A stretch of DNA of 64,000 bases, from NCBI GenBank assembly GCA_003254905.1, contig QANU01070688.1, positions 313,726 through 377,725 of the forward strand, written 5' to 3'. Numbering within the stretch: position 1 is the first letter of the stretch; each line of letters starts with the position of its first letter. The notes below the pieces were generated by a model, which was not told the origin of the DNA, did no database searches, and was given only the letters and a program-made list of their open reading frames with translations. Positions 12,863 to 24,259 of the stretch are shown here, one piece after another. This stretch comes from Nissolia schottii. Lineage: Eukaryota; Streptophyta; Magnoliopsida; Fabales; Fabaceae. The translations under genes and the position numbers were made by a program.

Positions 12863-15852
12863 ATTTCATATTTGAGTCATGTGAAAGGGAGAAAAGAAAA
12901 TTAGTCATTTTACCTCAATTATATTGTCAATAAATTTGTCTGTGTAATGAGTTAATCTTGCTTAAAATGTATCAATTGATGGTGAATGTACTGTTGCTAC
13001 CACTAATTTAAATAAAAAATTTATTGTTTATTTAAAGTAACAATATTAAATGTCATTAAATTTAGATTCTCAAAGTAATAACTATTTGCATCTTTTATTT
13101 AATATGGTTTTATTATTAATTCCATATTACATACTACGTTGAAAATATATGCATTCAACCCAAAAAAAGTATAGCATGTGTTAACAAAACCTAACCAAAA
13201 AGCTACTAGAAATGGTGTGAGGGATGATTAGGGCTTTACAATCCATTTTATTATTTCATAATTGAATATTACATTCTAAAAACGTATGGTTTATATGATT
13301 AATTATTATGCTTTGCAAATTATTATTTTTTTGTGCTAATTGAGAAAAATGTAATTTAAAGGACTAATTTTAAATGTTTTTATTTATCTTGAGTAGTCTA
13401 TGCATTTAACTTCTCTTATTTGAGTTGTTAAAGTCATAGGGATCAAGTATCGGTACAAAAGGAGGTGAAAAATGAGCTAAGACATAACTTTAAAGTGTTG
13501 TTTATGTATTTGAGTTATAACATGAGCTGTAGACATGCATTTCTTTCAAGTCTTATATTTTAGTAAAACTAAGAGAAAGCTCTACAACTCTCATTAAGAG
13601 CCAAAAAGCTAAATCGATTGTCTACTTGGTCATTTTTAACTCATAATTTAGAATAGTAACGTTAAAATTTCATATTAGAGTTGTCACAAAGATAGGGCAT
13701 AACTTCTTCATCTGAAGTCCAAACGAGACAACTATTTCATGTAGAATTGAAAGATCTACAAATTTTGTGGAGACTATAGAGGTAAAATCGGTCTCTAAAA
13801 CTATTGTAACATTGTATCCCCACAGCGACATGCAAAAGTGTCAAATTGTTGTAGCCCTCACACAACGCTACAAAGCCGAAGAAGTGTCGTGTCACTGTAG
13901 CCTTCTGTAGTCATTGTAGCATTCATCTGAAGCTAATTTCGCTATCTGTGTTATTCTGAACCCTAATTTTAGTGTTTTGAAGTTATAAATAGACCTAGAG
14001 TAAAGAGCAGAAAGCATAATTTTCTCATTACTTGTCTCCACTTTTATTTTTTACATTTTTCCCTTTATTTTTCTACACTTTAAGTTATTGTTAGTAGTTT
14101 TTTAGCTTTTCTATTCAATAGATTCAAGGTTTTGAAACATTTACATTGACATGCGGGCTTCCTCTCTCTTGTTCTCAAATTAAAGCATAACCTTTTATTC
14201 AACTTTATTATGGTTCTTTTATTTTAATTCTCCGTTTATTTTTTCTGTCTTCTTTATTTAATTTATGAGTTTGTATCCTCCATTTATGGAGGATTAATTT
14301 TCTAATACCTTGCATGTGATAATTTTAGGATTAGGATTAAATTGAGGTTCATGTGCTTAATGCATGATTCATAATTATCTCTCATTATTTTCTAATTAAC
14401 AACACAACGATTGCATGTTATTAGGTATGAATAATTCTAAATTGCTGAATCTTGACAATCGCAAGACTTGTTAAATCATGATTTCTTAGGATTGGTAATT
14501 TAAGTTGGTAAATGAGAATTATCCAAGCCGATAAAGGGAATTTGGGATTAATCTGATTAGATTAAGTTGTGCAATTGGTTAAAAATTAGCATAGGTAGCT
14601 AAGACTGAGATCTAGGTTATTAACGTGTGTACTAGTTAATTCATTGGATAATGCGATCGTGATCTCTTAGGTGAATTGTATGTTAATTGAAAATCTCTAG
14701 TTAATAAACAGCAATCCCTTTTTATGAACATTGATTTGTGGAACTGACGAGAATTAATCATTAATATATCAAGAACCGTGTGCATAGTACTTTACTTTTT
14801 TATTTTGTATATTTTCTTTTATTTTATTTGTGATAATCACTTATTTAATTTAAATATAATATAATTGAATTATTTATATTTTTTTAAAAGATGACTTAAA
14901 TTAGTCTCATTTATTACATTTTTGAGATTTACTTAATTTTATAAGTTATTATTTGATTATACATTATAATTATGACATTTTAGTATCTGTCAAAAGATTT
15001 GGATAATACCCCCATAATTATGGATTCAAATCTCAATCTCACTTATCTTAAAGAAATACACATAACTTAACCAAGGTCAGTTTAAATAAATAAAAAAATA
15101 AAAAACCGAGACACCTTTATTTTTTTTCGTCTTTTCTGTGTTTGAGTAATAAATGCATGCCATGCATTCGGCTTTACCCTATTGGTTCCCGCTTTCCTCT
15201 CTTTTCCACCTCTCTCTTGTAATTATTTCAAATTCCAATTCAATGATATTTTCCACAAATTAATATAGGGAAATTATAATGATACTTTCTTTGGAGTGAA
15301 GTAAAATCCACGGCCAAGTTTATCTTCTCTTTTGATTTTTTTAGTGGTTGCTTTTTTTTGTCATTATATTGTTACTTTTGGTTTTGAAAAAATAAATAAA
15401 TGTTTCTGCGTATGGGTATATATTGATGGATAAACCAATGTTCATTTGCTACGCAATTATTCCAGATGCAGGTATAGATGTTTGGGGGAACGAAAGCTTT
15501 CATAATGGAATATTAGTTTAGAGATTCAAATTATGCATCTTTTTCTGTGTCTTTCTTTTTAATGTTATGTCTTCTTGTTTACTTTGGTTTTGTATTTTTA
15601 TTTTTTTAATGTTTGACCTTGAGATCGGTGGTAGGTTTAGATGCCAACTTCTTATTTTGTGTATTATATAAAAAACGGAATTGTGAATTGGTGTTTTAAT
15701 ATGAGCAATGCACAAAAATGATACAAATTAGAAAAAAATTAAACCTTTAACTGAATGTATTAAGTAGTTATGAATTTACTTGCTTTGCATCGTGTGTGTA
15801 AAATATATATTAAGTATCATAAGTATAATATTTTTTTAAACAGAATCATACG
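12863..15852. other. AT-rich intergenic DNA with a possible decayed LTR
   Basis: No open frame with recognisable protein similarity was seen. Around 13985 a TATAAATAGACC box is followed by a leader-like tract, which could be the U3/R part of a decayed LTR retrotransposon extending to about 14800. No partner repeat or target duplication was found, so this remains a guess. Confidence 0.3.
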
Positions 15853-15861
15853 TATAATAAA

Positions 15862-17159
15862 AGTTAAATATGATTTTAGTTTCTATAAAATTAAAAATTA
15901 TGTTTAGTTCTTTAAAAAAATTATTAGAAATTAGTTTTTGAAAAAAAATGGTTGGATTTAGTCTCTGCTGTTAATAAGGGAAGTTATCTGCTGACGTATC
16001 CGTTAAATGTACCACGTGACACGTTACGTGACAAACATGTGTCAAACTCATCCAGCCAAAATCTAACCCACCCATGACCCATGTTAATTTAAAAGAAAAT
16101 AAAAAAGAAAGAAAGAATTCCTTTCAATCTTGATGACTTCAATCTGAAACCCTAAGCCCCAAATTCACCCAACCTTCTCACAATTACACACAACTCAACA
16201 CACCATACCACAACAATAACATACATAGACAGTGTTTCACATCCAAAGAACACCACACACACACCAGCATATTGCAACCCATACACACAATAGTATCGCA
16301 ACTTACATAGAAAACCCTCAACCCCCATAGAGAATTGCCCCTAAACCTCACGCTCATATGACACACAAATATACAGACACACACTAATACACACATTGTT
16401 CAGTGCATAAACCTTCCAAAACTACAACCCCCAATATTAGGGCATCACCTTGTTTAGGGCATTTGAGGAGCCAACACCATTAACTCACTGAAACCCTATT
16501 TCTATCACATATGTATAACTTAGTATTTTTCTTCAATCTGGTAGAAATATTACCCACAAATTGTCTTGGCATTTCAAGGAGGGAGAGTTGCATGAGAAAG
16601 TGAGAAAGTGAGAACCTGCGCTACTGAAGAGGATGAGGATGACGCCGCCAGCACGGGGATAATAGAGACACATGACGAAGACGTCGTCGTTGCATGCAGA
16701 GGATTGAGGACTGATGAAGAGAGAGAGAGCGAGAGACGAAGGTAGAGAGGGATGGATAGACGAAGGCAGAGATAGATGGTCGCCATCTCGTGTCGTCGAC
16801 ATAGAGACGATGGTCATCGAGAGTGAGTGATTGTCAAGAGAGAAGGTGAAGTCGTTGAGAGGGGAGGTTTTAGATTGAGAAGGTTGGGTGAATCTGGGGC
16901 TTAGGTTTTCTTTCTTTCTTTTTTAATTTTTCTTTTTAAATGAACATGAGTCATGGGTCATGGGTCATGGGTGGATGGGTTTGTCACGTGACGTGCCACG
17001 TGGCACAATTAACGGACACATCAGCAAATAACGTCTCCTACTAACAGTAAAGACTAAAACCAACCAAATCTTTTTTCAAGGACTAATTCCTAACAAAAAA
17101 AATTTTCGGGACCAAACGCATAATTTTTAATTTTACAAGGACTAAAAAATATTTAACGC
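15862..17159. mobile_element. Non-autonomous Mutator-like element with long TIRs
   Basis: This 1298-bp element has TIRs of roughly 300 bp (about 15862-16180 and 16850-17159). Both TIRs contain the GTTAAATAT end, CACGTG-bearing segments and the CCTAAGCCCCA block. The 9-bp flanks TATAATAAA (15853-15861) and TATAATATA (17160-17168) match at 8 of 9 positions, as expected for an aged Mutator insertion. The 670-bp interior has CA-rich and GA-rich halves and short minus-strand open frames of about 70-94 codons. None was recognised as a transposase, so it is non-autonomous, possibly with captured sequence. Confidence 0.85.
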
Positions 17160-17324
17160 TATAATATATAAGCACATTTATAAGGAAATAGTTATTTTAA
17201 AAAAATGAATCAATTAAATCTATTAAATGATTATGAATATATAAATTATTACATGTTTACCTTATATTTTTTTGCATCTCCTGTGTAAAGTATATGCTTA
17301 GTATCATATGTATCATATAATCAA

Positions 17325-17740
17325 ACCTTGTCTATGTTATGCATTGTTGAAAATCTTTTCATAGTCGATCCAAAGCCTAGGTAAAAGAGAAGGCTTGTGT
17401 TAGGTCATCGATAGCTAACGTGAAACTTTGTCGAATCTTCATGACATAGATCAACGATGGTTTAGTGATAATGCTAAGTTGTTACCTGGAAACAATGCTT
17501 TGTATAGCTCGAGTATAGTGTCAGATGATCAAGAGCTACTGTATTGATGCCCAGATATAGTGAAAAATAGGCCAGAGTTCCCACATTTTCATGAATGGTT
17601 ATGGGTAAATAAGTTAGTTCACAGGGAAATGATGCATTTCAAGGTTCTCTAAACCAAATCGAGCATTAAAACAGATAAGGAACGAGTTATAGGTTTTATT
17701 GGTTCAATCGGTTAAACCGAGGGTTAAATCGGAATGTTAT
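17325..17740 (+). mobile_element. RTE-type LINE, 5' leader part (broken)
   Basis: The segment resembles, from memory, the 5' leader of legume RTE LINEs (a GGTAAAAGAGAAGGC-like stretch, then TCATGACATAGATCAACGATGG and CGAGTATAGTGTCA). It has no open frame. It lies just upstream of the solo LTR at 17866, and matching endonuclease sequence resumes after that LTR at about 20825. I infer one LINE copy interrupted by the LTR element. Confidence 0.4.
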
Positions 17741-17865
17741 ATACACACTATAATAGTTTACAAGATTTATCAAACAATAGAAAAACATTTTATTCAAGAG
17801 ATGTAATTTTTGGAAATTGCACTAAAGTTAGAACTGTAGAGAATAAAAGTAAAGTAAAGGGCACA

Positions 17866-20293
17866 TGTAACACCCCCTACTTTCAATCTATGTTATAGTC
17901 GTAACACTGATTATAAGGTTGTTATCTCCATTGGTGGGGTTACTTCTAACCCCTACTTTCAACTTTGCAAATATGTCCTACTCGAAAATATGGATCATTT
18001 TGGAAATCATTCGTTTGCTTTATTAGTTTGTAAACTAGGAGCCGTGCATGATCAAGGAAACATATATAACAAATGCTAGCATCTTAAGCAATTTAGGAGG
18101 CTAGCTGAAGTTACACACAAAGAGTGTATATATATTTATCTTTACAAATACAAGGTCCAACAGAAAATCACATATTGGCTTACTAATAAATATTACACAT
18201 AATTCACAAAGTTCTAGATCTTATACATCATACAAAACATCTATCGCCTTAATGCTTAGGTGAACCTTCTGTTGCCTCCGGAGCAATCTTGTTGCGGCCT
18301 ATCCGTCGCCTTACCACGTATCTGCCTCGTCGATCCATTCGCTTTGCACCCCTGGAACCATAACGGTGAGGGTGAGAACTCTTAGTCCTCAGTGAGAATC
18401 CTTAGCGGTAACTAACATTTCATTTCTCGGTTATGTTCCAGGCCACTCAAGAGATCTCTACGTGTTCATGCATACTAAACTCCTACTGATTATTATCTTT
18501 GACTAGGTCCGGAGTAGCTCTATTTACTTTACTAGGTGATTAGGGAATCTAATTTTGCTTTACTTACTCCTAGGTTCTCGTGCTTTCTAGTCTTGACCGT
18601 TATACACCTAAGTAACATAACCACAGATACCGACACATGCACACACATGGACTCAAATATTCATCACGTATATGTTGCGTAGGATCGTTCATCATGCACA
18701 CTAGGGCATGGTATCAATACAAGGAACTGATCATTATGCCAATTAGGCACGATATCAATGCATAGGACCATTCATCATGCACACCAGGCATGGTATCGTT
18801 CATCATGCGCACCAGGCATGGTATCATTCATCATGCGCACCAGGCATGGGATCATTACCGACACATGCCCAAACTCCCTCATAAACCTCAGGACCGTCAT
18901 CCCCATGGCGATGTACAACCTGCCTTCACTGTCTGTTCCTCGAGGCAACAAAACTCCACCCCCTTACCAGGTGGCGAGGGGCCGCCCTCACGTATACCCT
19001 TTACCGTGTTTGTCACCACTTTTTTGTACCAACTACCATAACTCACACTTATCTTTTTCTTTAGCATCTCCCCATGTTCCCTATGTTCAATTATGAGCTT
19101 TTTAGTCAGTAAGTGATGACCTCTAGTTCTTTACAGTTGTCCTAAATCATACAAGGACCGGGTCCTCATGATTCATGCTTTACCATAACACATAATCACA
19201 TTCCAATTTACACATAAGTCATACAGATAAATGTTTGTTGGAAACATGCGGCCTAAGATAAATTTCATAAAAATTTATTCCCTTGTTCAGGTTAGCTTCG
19301 TGACCTAGAGTTTTCCGGGTTGTGCAACACCCCGAGAACTCCCAGCTCACTTAGTCACCCTTGTCCAGGTCTCCATGGGAAACCATGGTTGAGGCCGCTC
19401 AGCGCCACCTTGGGGCCACTCAGCGCCCTGGGCGTGACCTAGAGTTCCTCCTTTGTTTTCTTGTTTTTCCTTCAACCCTTTCCCATGGTCACTTCTTAGG
19501 GCTTTTCCATAAGTTCCAACAATCATAATACAACATTATCCATCTCAGAAAACCTATCAAAATCCTTTATGCATCATTAACCTAGCATTTCTAACATAAG
19601 ACATAATATGAGCATACAAGCAAAACAATCACATAGAAGCCACAAGGAAGTGAGCAAGCTTAGGTTTACCCATTTTCTTGGAGTCTTAGGGATGGTTAGG
19701 AGGGTAAGATGAAGTTTCCCTAGAGTGTGTGGCTCTCTTGTCTAGCTCTCCAGTTTTCGACAGCGTAACAGTAGGGTTTCTGAACTGACGGATTTGAGCA
19801 AAGACTTAGGAAATGAGAAAGTGTGAAACTGAAGAGTTATGGAGGGCTATTTATAGCCTTGAGGGCTAAATGGTCTTGTCTATTTTGGGCCACATGAATT
19901 GTTTGGAAAAGAAAAAGGGAAAAAAATAAAATAAAAGGATAAGCTTGATGACTCATGTGTTGACTTTTGACCAAAATGTGTGGTTGTGGTGAGGAGAGAG
20001 AAAACATGAGAGAGCTGATTCTCCTTGGCCGTGGGGCCCACTTTCCAGTCCTGTTTGATTGAGTTTTGTGGTACGTTGTCCGGGTGCTTCGCGTACGGTC
20101 GTCCGAAAAATGTTCTGATCGTCTTTCTGTGATCTCCTAATTTTTCTAGTGAGGGTTTGGGCTAATCTAAGGTATTTGTAATATTTTCCTCCGTAAAGGT
20201 ATATATACCACAGACTTTAGACACTCCACTAAACTCTGATGGCTAAGAAGAATTGATTTGGTGTCTGCAGAAAAGGAAAAGTGGGATGTTATA
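17866..20293. mobile_element. Solo LTR of a Ty3-gypsy-like element
   Basis: The segment starts TGTAACACCCC and ends GATGTTATA, the typical ends of large plant gypsy LTRs. It is flanked by a perfect 5-bp target duplication GCACA (17861-17865 and 20294-20298). There is no internal pol sequence. A 2428-bp unit with LTR ends and a TSD, but no partner LTR, is a solo LTR left by recombination. It contains short tandem repeats at about 18690-18855. Confidence 0.85.
18690..18855. repeat. Tandem repeats inside the solo LTR
   Basis: Units of about 30-38 bp contain CATCATGCGCACCAGGCATG followed by GTATCATT or close variants. Three units are near-identical (about 18773-18855) and more diverged ones lie upstream. 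They make a short open frame on the plus strand that is only a by-product of the repetition. Confidence 0.85.
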
Positions 20294-20824
20294 GCACACC
20301 CAATTAGGAAGGAAGATCTGAACACAAAAATAATGAATGAGTTAGGTAGGAGTTGCAGATGATCGATTCCAGTGATGTTGAGCATGTTCTAGACATATAT
20401 CTCTTGTTCATATATGTTCTCTTTCAAGCGCTTAGTCTCTAATGTTTTAAGAAGAAATGAAATCATATTCGGATAGTGGTTGGTGGTGGGCATCTGATCT
20501 CACTATCTATCTATGCTTTTGAGTCTCACATCGAAGACCATTATAAAACACTTATTGGTACACTATTCATGTTAGTGAGAGCCAGGTGTTTGACTTATAA
20601 GTTGGGCTCGGGCCAACAAGTTAAGTTTTTCAATTTAATTTCATCCAAAAAGTTGATTTTTTATATGAATAGAACTAGCTTTCCGGTTTGGTTCAACCAA
20701 TTAACATAGTTCGAAATTGGTTTTTTTAAATAAACGATTTCAAGGCGTGACTGGACCGACATGAGTAATGGTTCACGGTTGAACTTGGTGAATCAGCCGA
20801 TCCAACCTGATTTAGAGAACCATG

Positions 20825-21412
20825 ATGCATTTTGGTACTCTCAATGTAGTCACACTTACAGGTAAATCAATGGAAATAGTTGACTTCATGATTACGAGAA
20901 AGATTAATTTTATGTGGTTACAAGAAACTAAGTGAGTAGGATAGAAGTATAAGGAGTTAGATACTTCTGGATTTAAGCTCGAGTAAGGAAAAATCTATAA
21001 ATGGTGAAGACATAATTGTAGATATGTTTTGGAAAAATGATGTTGTAAATGCTAAAAGATTAAGAGATAGGATTATAACGTTAAAATTTGTAGTTGAACA
21101 AGAAACATTTAATGTTATTAGTACCTACCTACCATAGGTAGGATTAGAGGAGCATCAAAAATAAAAATTTAGGAGGATTTCAAAGGCTTAGTTCACAACA
21201 TACCTTGAGGAGAAAAGATTTTGTTATGAGGGGATCTAAATGGTAATATGGGGAGTAAGGTTAGTTAATATGAGGGGTTGCATGGGAGATATGGATTAGG
21301 AGAAGCAAATGGGTGAGGGGGTGTAAAACCATATTAGATTTTTCTTTTAGCCTTCAATTTTACAATAGCTACTACATGTTTCAGGAAGTAAGGGGAGCAT
21401 CTTGTAACACTC
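20825..21412 (+). mobile_element. RTE-type LINE endonuclease remnant
   Basis: Conceptual translation gives the start of an RTE-type apurinic endonuclease: a TLTGKSMEIVDFM-like block, then LQETK, and further on a GEKILL/GDLNG-like block around 21220. Many stops and frameshifts break it. It ends abruptly at about 21412, where TGTAACACTC begins. It is non-functional and probably the continuation of the LINE piece at 17325. Confidence 0.65.
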
Positions 21413-21413
21413 T

Positions 21414-23230
21414 AATTTACATACTACAATTCAAGTTATACTATAACATAATTAGTTGCTAGACTTTAGCTTTACATTGACTCATACTTGCTTTATTAAA
21501 TACTTGATTTGACAAAATAATAATATTATAGACCAAATCTATGAATTAATTAATCCCAATAAGGCGAGGCCCAACTAGTAGCCCTTGTGGATCACTAAAC
21601 TGGGAGGTTTGTACGTCATCTGTGACATCTCACATTTTCTAGAAGCGTATATTCCACATGCACTTAACAAACTTCGTATTATCTAGAATACCAAACTCAT
21701 AGGTATCCCAGGAAGTTAGGAATAACAAACTTATCCTCGGGCAATGACCCTATTGCAGGTTCTGACCTAACCCTAACGGCTTCACATATATAAAAAGATA
21801 TGAATGAGTGTCAAGAGGTAACAAATTCATTCTAATTCAAATTTCTTTCTTTCTTGACTTGGGCATCAGAGTGCCATTGTAGGTACCCCCACCGTTACAC
21901 TCGCTCATGAGTCAAAAAATACCAAACCTCTAGCCACCGATTTCTACCCCTACCATTACACTCTCTCATGAGTCAAAAAATACCAAACCTCTAGCCACCA
22001 ATTTTTGCATATTATTGAGCTTCTATATCCAATCCGCATGGTCTGCTACTAAGTAATAACAATTTGAGTGTACAAGGCACCATAAAATTAGCAATAACAA
22101 ATATAATAACACCCCATAACATAGATAAGTAGGCATTGATATCGATAGTCATTACAAAGACTTCATAATATTATAATCAAGATATAAAAGAGAGTTGCAT
22201 TACCACTACTACAACTACCACACTTAGTAGTTATAATACATATTACCAAACATAAACATGGTGGCGGGAGGGTTAATCGATGAACTAAGAGATGTATGTG
22301 CATATCCATGGGAGTCTTGAGACTTGCGAGTATCCAAGTATGCCCAAAGGGTAGCATCCCAAGAAGGCACGCTAAGACCTATCTCTGATGATGGTGCATC
22401 AAAATCCCCCTTTGGAGCTATCTGAAATGCTGCTAGTACAAATATCGTCTATATCTGCCTAGATAGGAGAAGTAGTAGCGTCGGTAAGGGTCGAGGGGAC
22501 TCTATACAACGACACTATGGTAGTCGCCATGTGCCTCAGATGATGGTGGTGACAGCCCTCTCAACCATTGTGACTGTGGCTCATACAACGTCATGTGACC
22601 ACTCTCTAGTCACTTTGTCTAGGTTCATAATCATGTAAACGTCCATCCACCCTAATACGACAACGAAAAAGGATATGGGGGTGAGAAGATAAGTCTTTAG
22701 TAGGTCACGTCCCCTATAACTAGGTGTCATCGTTTATCGTATTAACCACTCGAAATTATTGTGAAAAGGTGTAAACGTGCGTAATTAATTATGGGGTTTT
22801 CAAAAAATTACTCCAAGTGGTTACCAATCACATAATGTTTTGTTAATCTTCATAGTCACATCATTAATCTAATCTATCACGTTCCATAGTATAATAAACA
22901 TAATCATTTATCTTTTCATTTCTTACCACATATCTGCTTCGACATCAACCTTTGGATGCTTCTACGGTCTACCTCCCTAACATACAACCTTTTGGCATGT
23001 TTACTAACTAATAAGATATGAGCTCATTCTGTGACTGTCATCACTATAGTAATCCATGATTTCACTGGCCAGGAGAGATAGTTTACACTCATTCCTTTGA
23101 TAGTGTTTAATCAATTAATCTTTCTTATTAAGTCTTATGCAGCGGTGCCCTACTTAATTAGAGACTTACACATTCTTCCATGTTATATGATTATATTGCG
23201 ACGATCCATAGTCCTCATATGTCAAAAAAA
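21414..23230. repeat. Possible LTR fragment with a 61-bp tandem repeat
   Basis: The stretch begins TGTAACACTC, an LTR-like start that truncates the LINE. Two units of 61 bp at about 21884-22006 share CTCATGAGTCAAAAAATACC and CAAACCTCTAGCCACC. No matching LTR end or TSD was found, and no gene was recognised. Confidence 0.35.
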
Positions 23231-23319
23231 GAAGAAGAAAGGAAAGCCGGCGTGCTACAGCACTGCGGCGTGTTGCGTGCACTACAGCGCCCAGGGAGAG
23301 CTACAACGGCGCTGGAATT

Positions 23320-23372
23320 AGTCCCACATCGAATGCATCTTTAGAAAGGGGTCTCCTCCTCCCCTATATATA
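23320..23372 (+). promoter_or_regulatory. snRNA-type USE plus TATA box pair
   Basis: AGTCCCACATCG at 23320-23331 matches the plant snRNA upstream sequence element RTCCCACATCG. A TATATATA box starts at 23365 after a spacer of 33 bp. That spacing is the one described for RNA polymerase II snRNA genes (about 33-34 bp, against about 23-24 bp for polymerase III). No known U-snRNA sequence follows. USE-like words also occur in plant retroelements, so this may be a transposon-borne copy. Confidence 0.45.
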
Positions 23373-23779
23373 GAAGCTTACTGTGAGTGTTTAGACTTAT
23401 AATTTACTCAAGAACTTGAAATATTCTACTTTTGTGAGACTTTTCGTTCCAGTTATTTTTATTTTTTTTCTCCCTCTCGCTTTCTATTCGTGGGGAAGCA
23501 GTGCCCCCACATAAGGTGTCAAGAGCTCCCAACTTAGTGCTCTTTAGCAGTCAATCATTTTTAGGTGAGTGACTTTCTTCACGATTTATTTTAGACGACG
23601 TATTTATTTTTAAAGTTATTTATTTATTCATTTTAGAATTATTTCATTTATGCTTTATGTCTGGTCTCATCAAACTCATATCATAAAATTTAAAATTAAA
23701 ACTCTAAATCATCTTCATGTAAAGAAAGTGACATAAATTTTTTCATATAACAAATTGTAGATTTATTATAACTAAAATT

Positions 23780-24259
23780 TAGCCATTAAAAAAAAAAAGA
23801 AAAAAAAAGAAAGAAGAGAAAGCCCGAAAGTGAGGAGGGTTTCTTTGGCGGAAGACCCTAAAGTATCTCTCTCACTGTTACACATCAACCTGCTACTTGC
23901 GCTGTTACTGCAACTTCAAACCTATCGTTCTCTTTTTTGCCCTAACGCTCCTTCTTCTTCTGCGTCTTCCGCCACCACCTCATCTACGTAAGCAACTCCA
24001 TCATTTCTTCTTTCTGATCCGCGAAGCCTTTTCCGATTCATAGCTTCATCCCTTTCCTTCGTTTTTCTCTCTCTCGATTATTACATACATACGTACATAC
24101 ATACATACATCCGTACGTATATATTCCCCTTATGCTAATGCTTGAATGAATCTGCTACTTTCTAATCTAACTCCAATCAAAACGGTGTCGTTTTCGCAGT
24201 TCTGAGTTTCTTCTAACTTTTTGCTTCTCTGCTTCAACAGGATCTTCAGCCTCTAAATC
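23780..24259 (+). promoter_or_regulatory. CCT3 proximal promoter, 5' UTR and leader intron
   Basis: A CT-rich leader precedes a good donor (TCTAC then GTAAGC, intron from 23988). An acceptor CTTCAACAG ends at 24240, 19 bases before the ATG at 24260. This predicts a 253-bp leader intron (23988-24240). It includes a (CATA)n microsatellite at about 24087-24122. An E2F-like TTTGGCGG occurs at 23844-23851. Confidence 0.6.

Noticed and set aside
16533..16817. 94-codon minus-strand frame in the Mutator element
   Set aside because: It is composed of simple-sequence GA/CT tracts. No transposase or other domain was seen, so it is not called as a gene.
18758..19096. 112-codon frame in the solo LTR
   Set aside because: It arises from the short tandem repeats; no family similarity.
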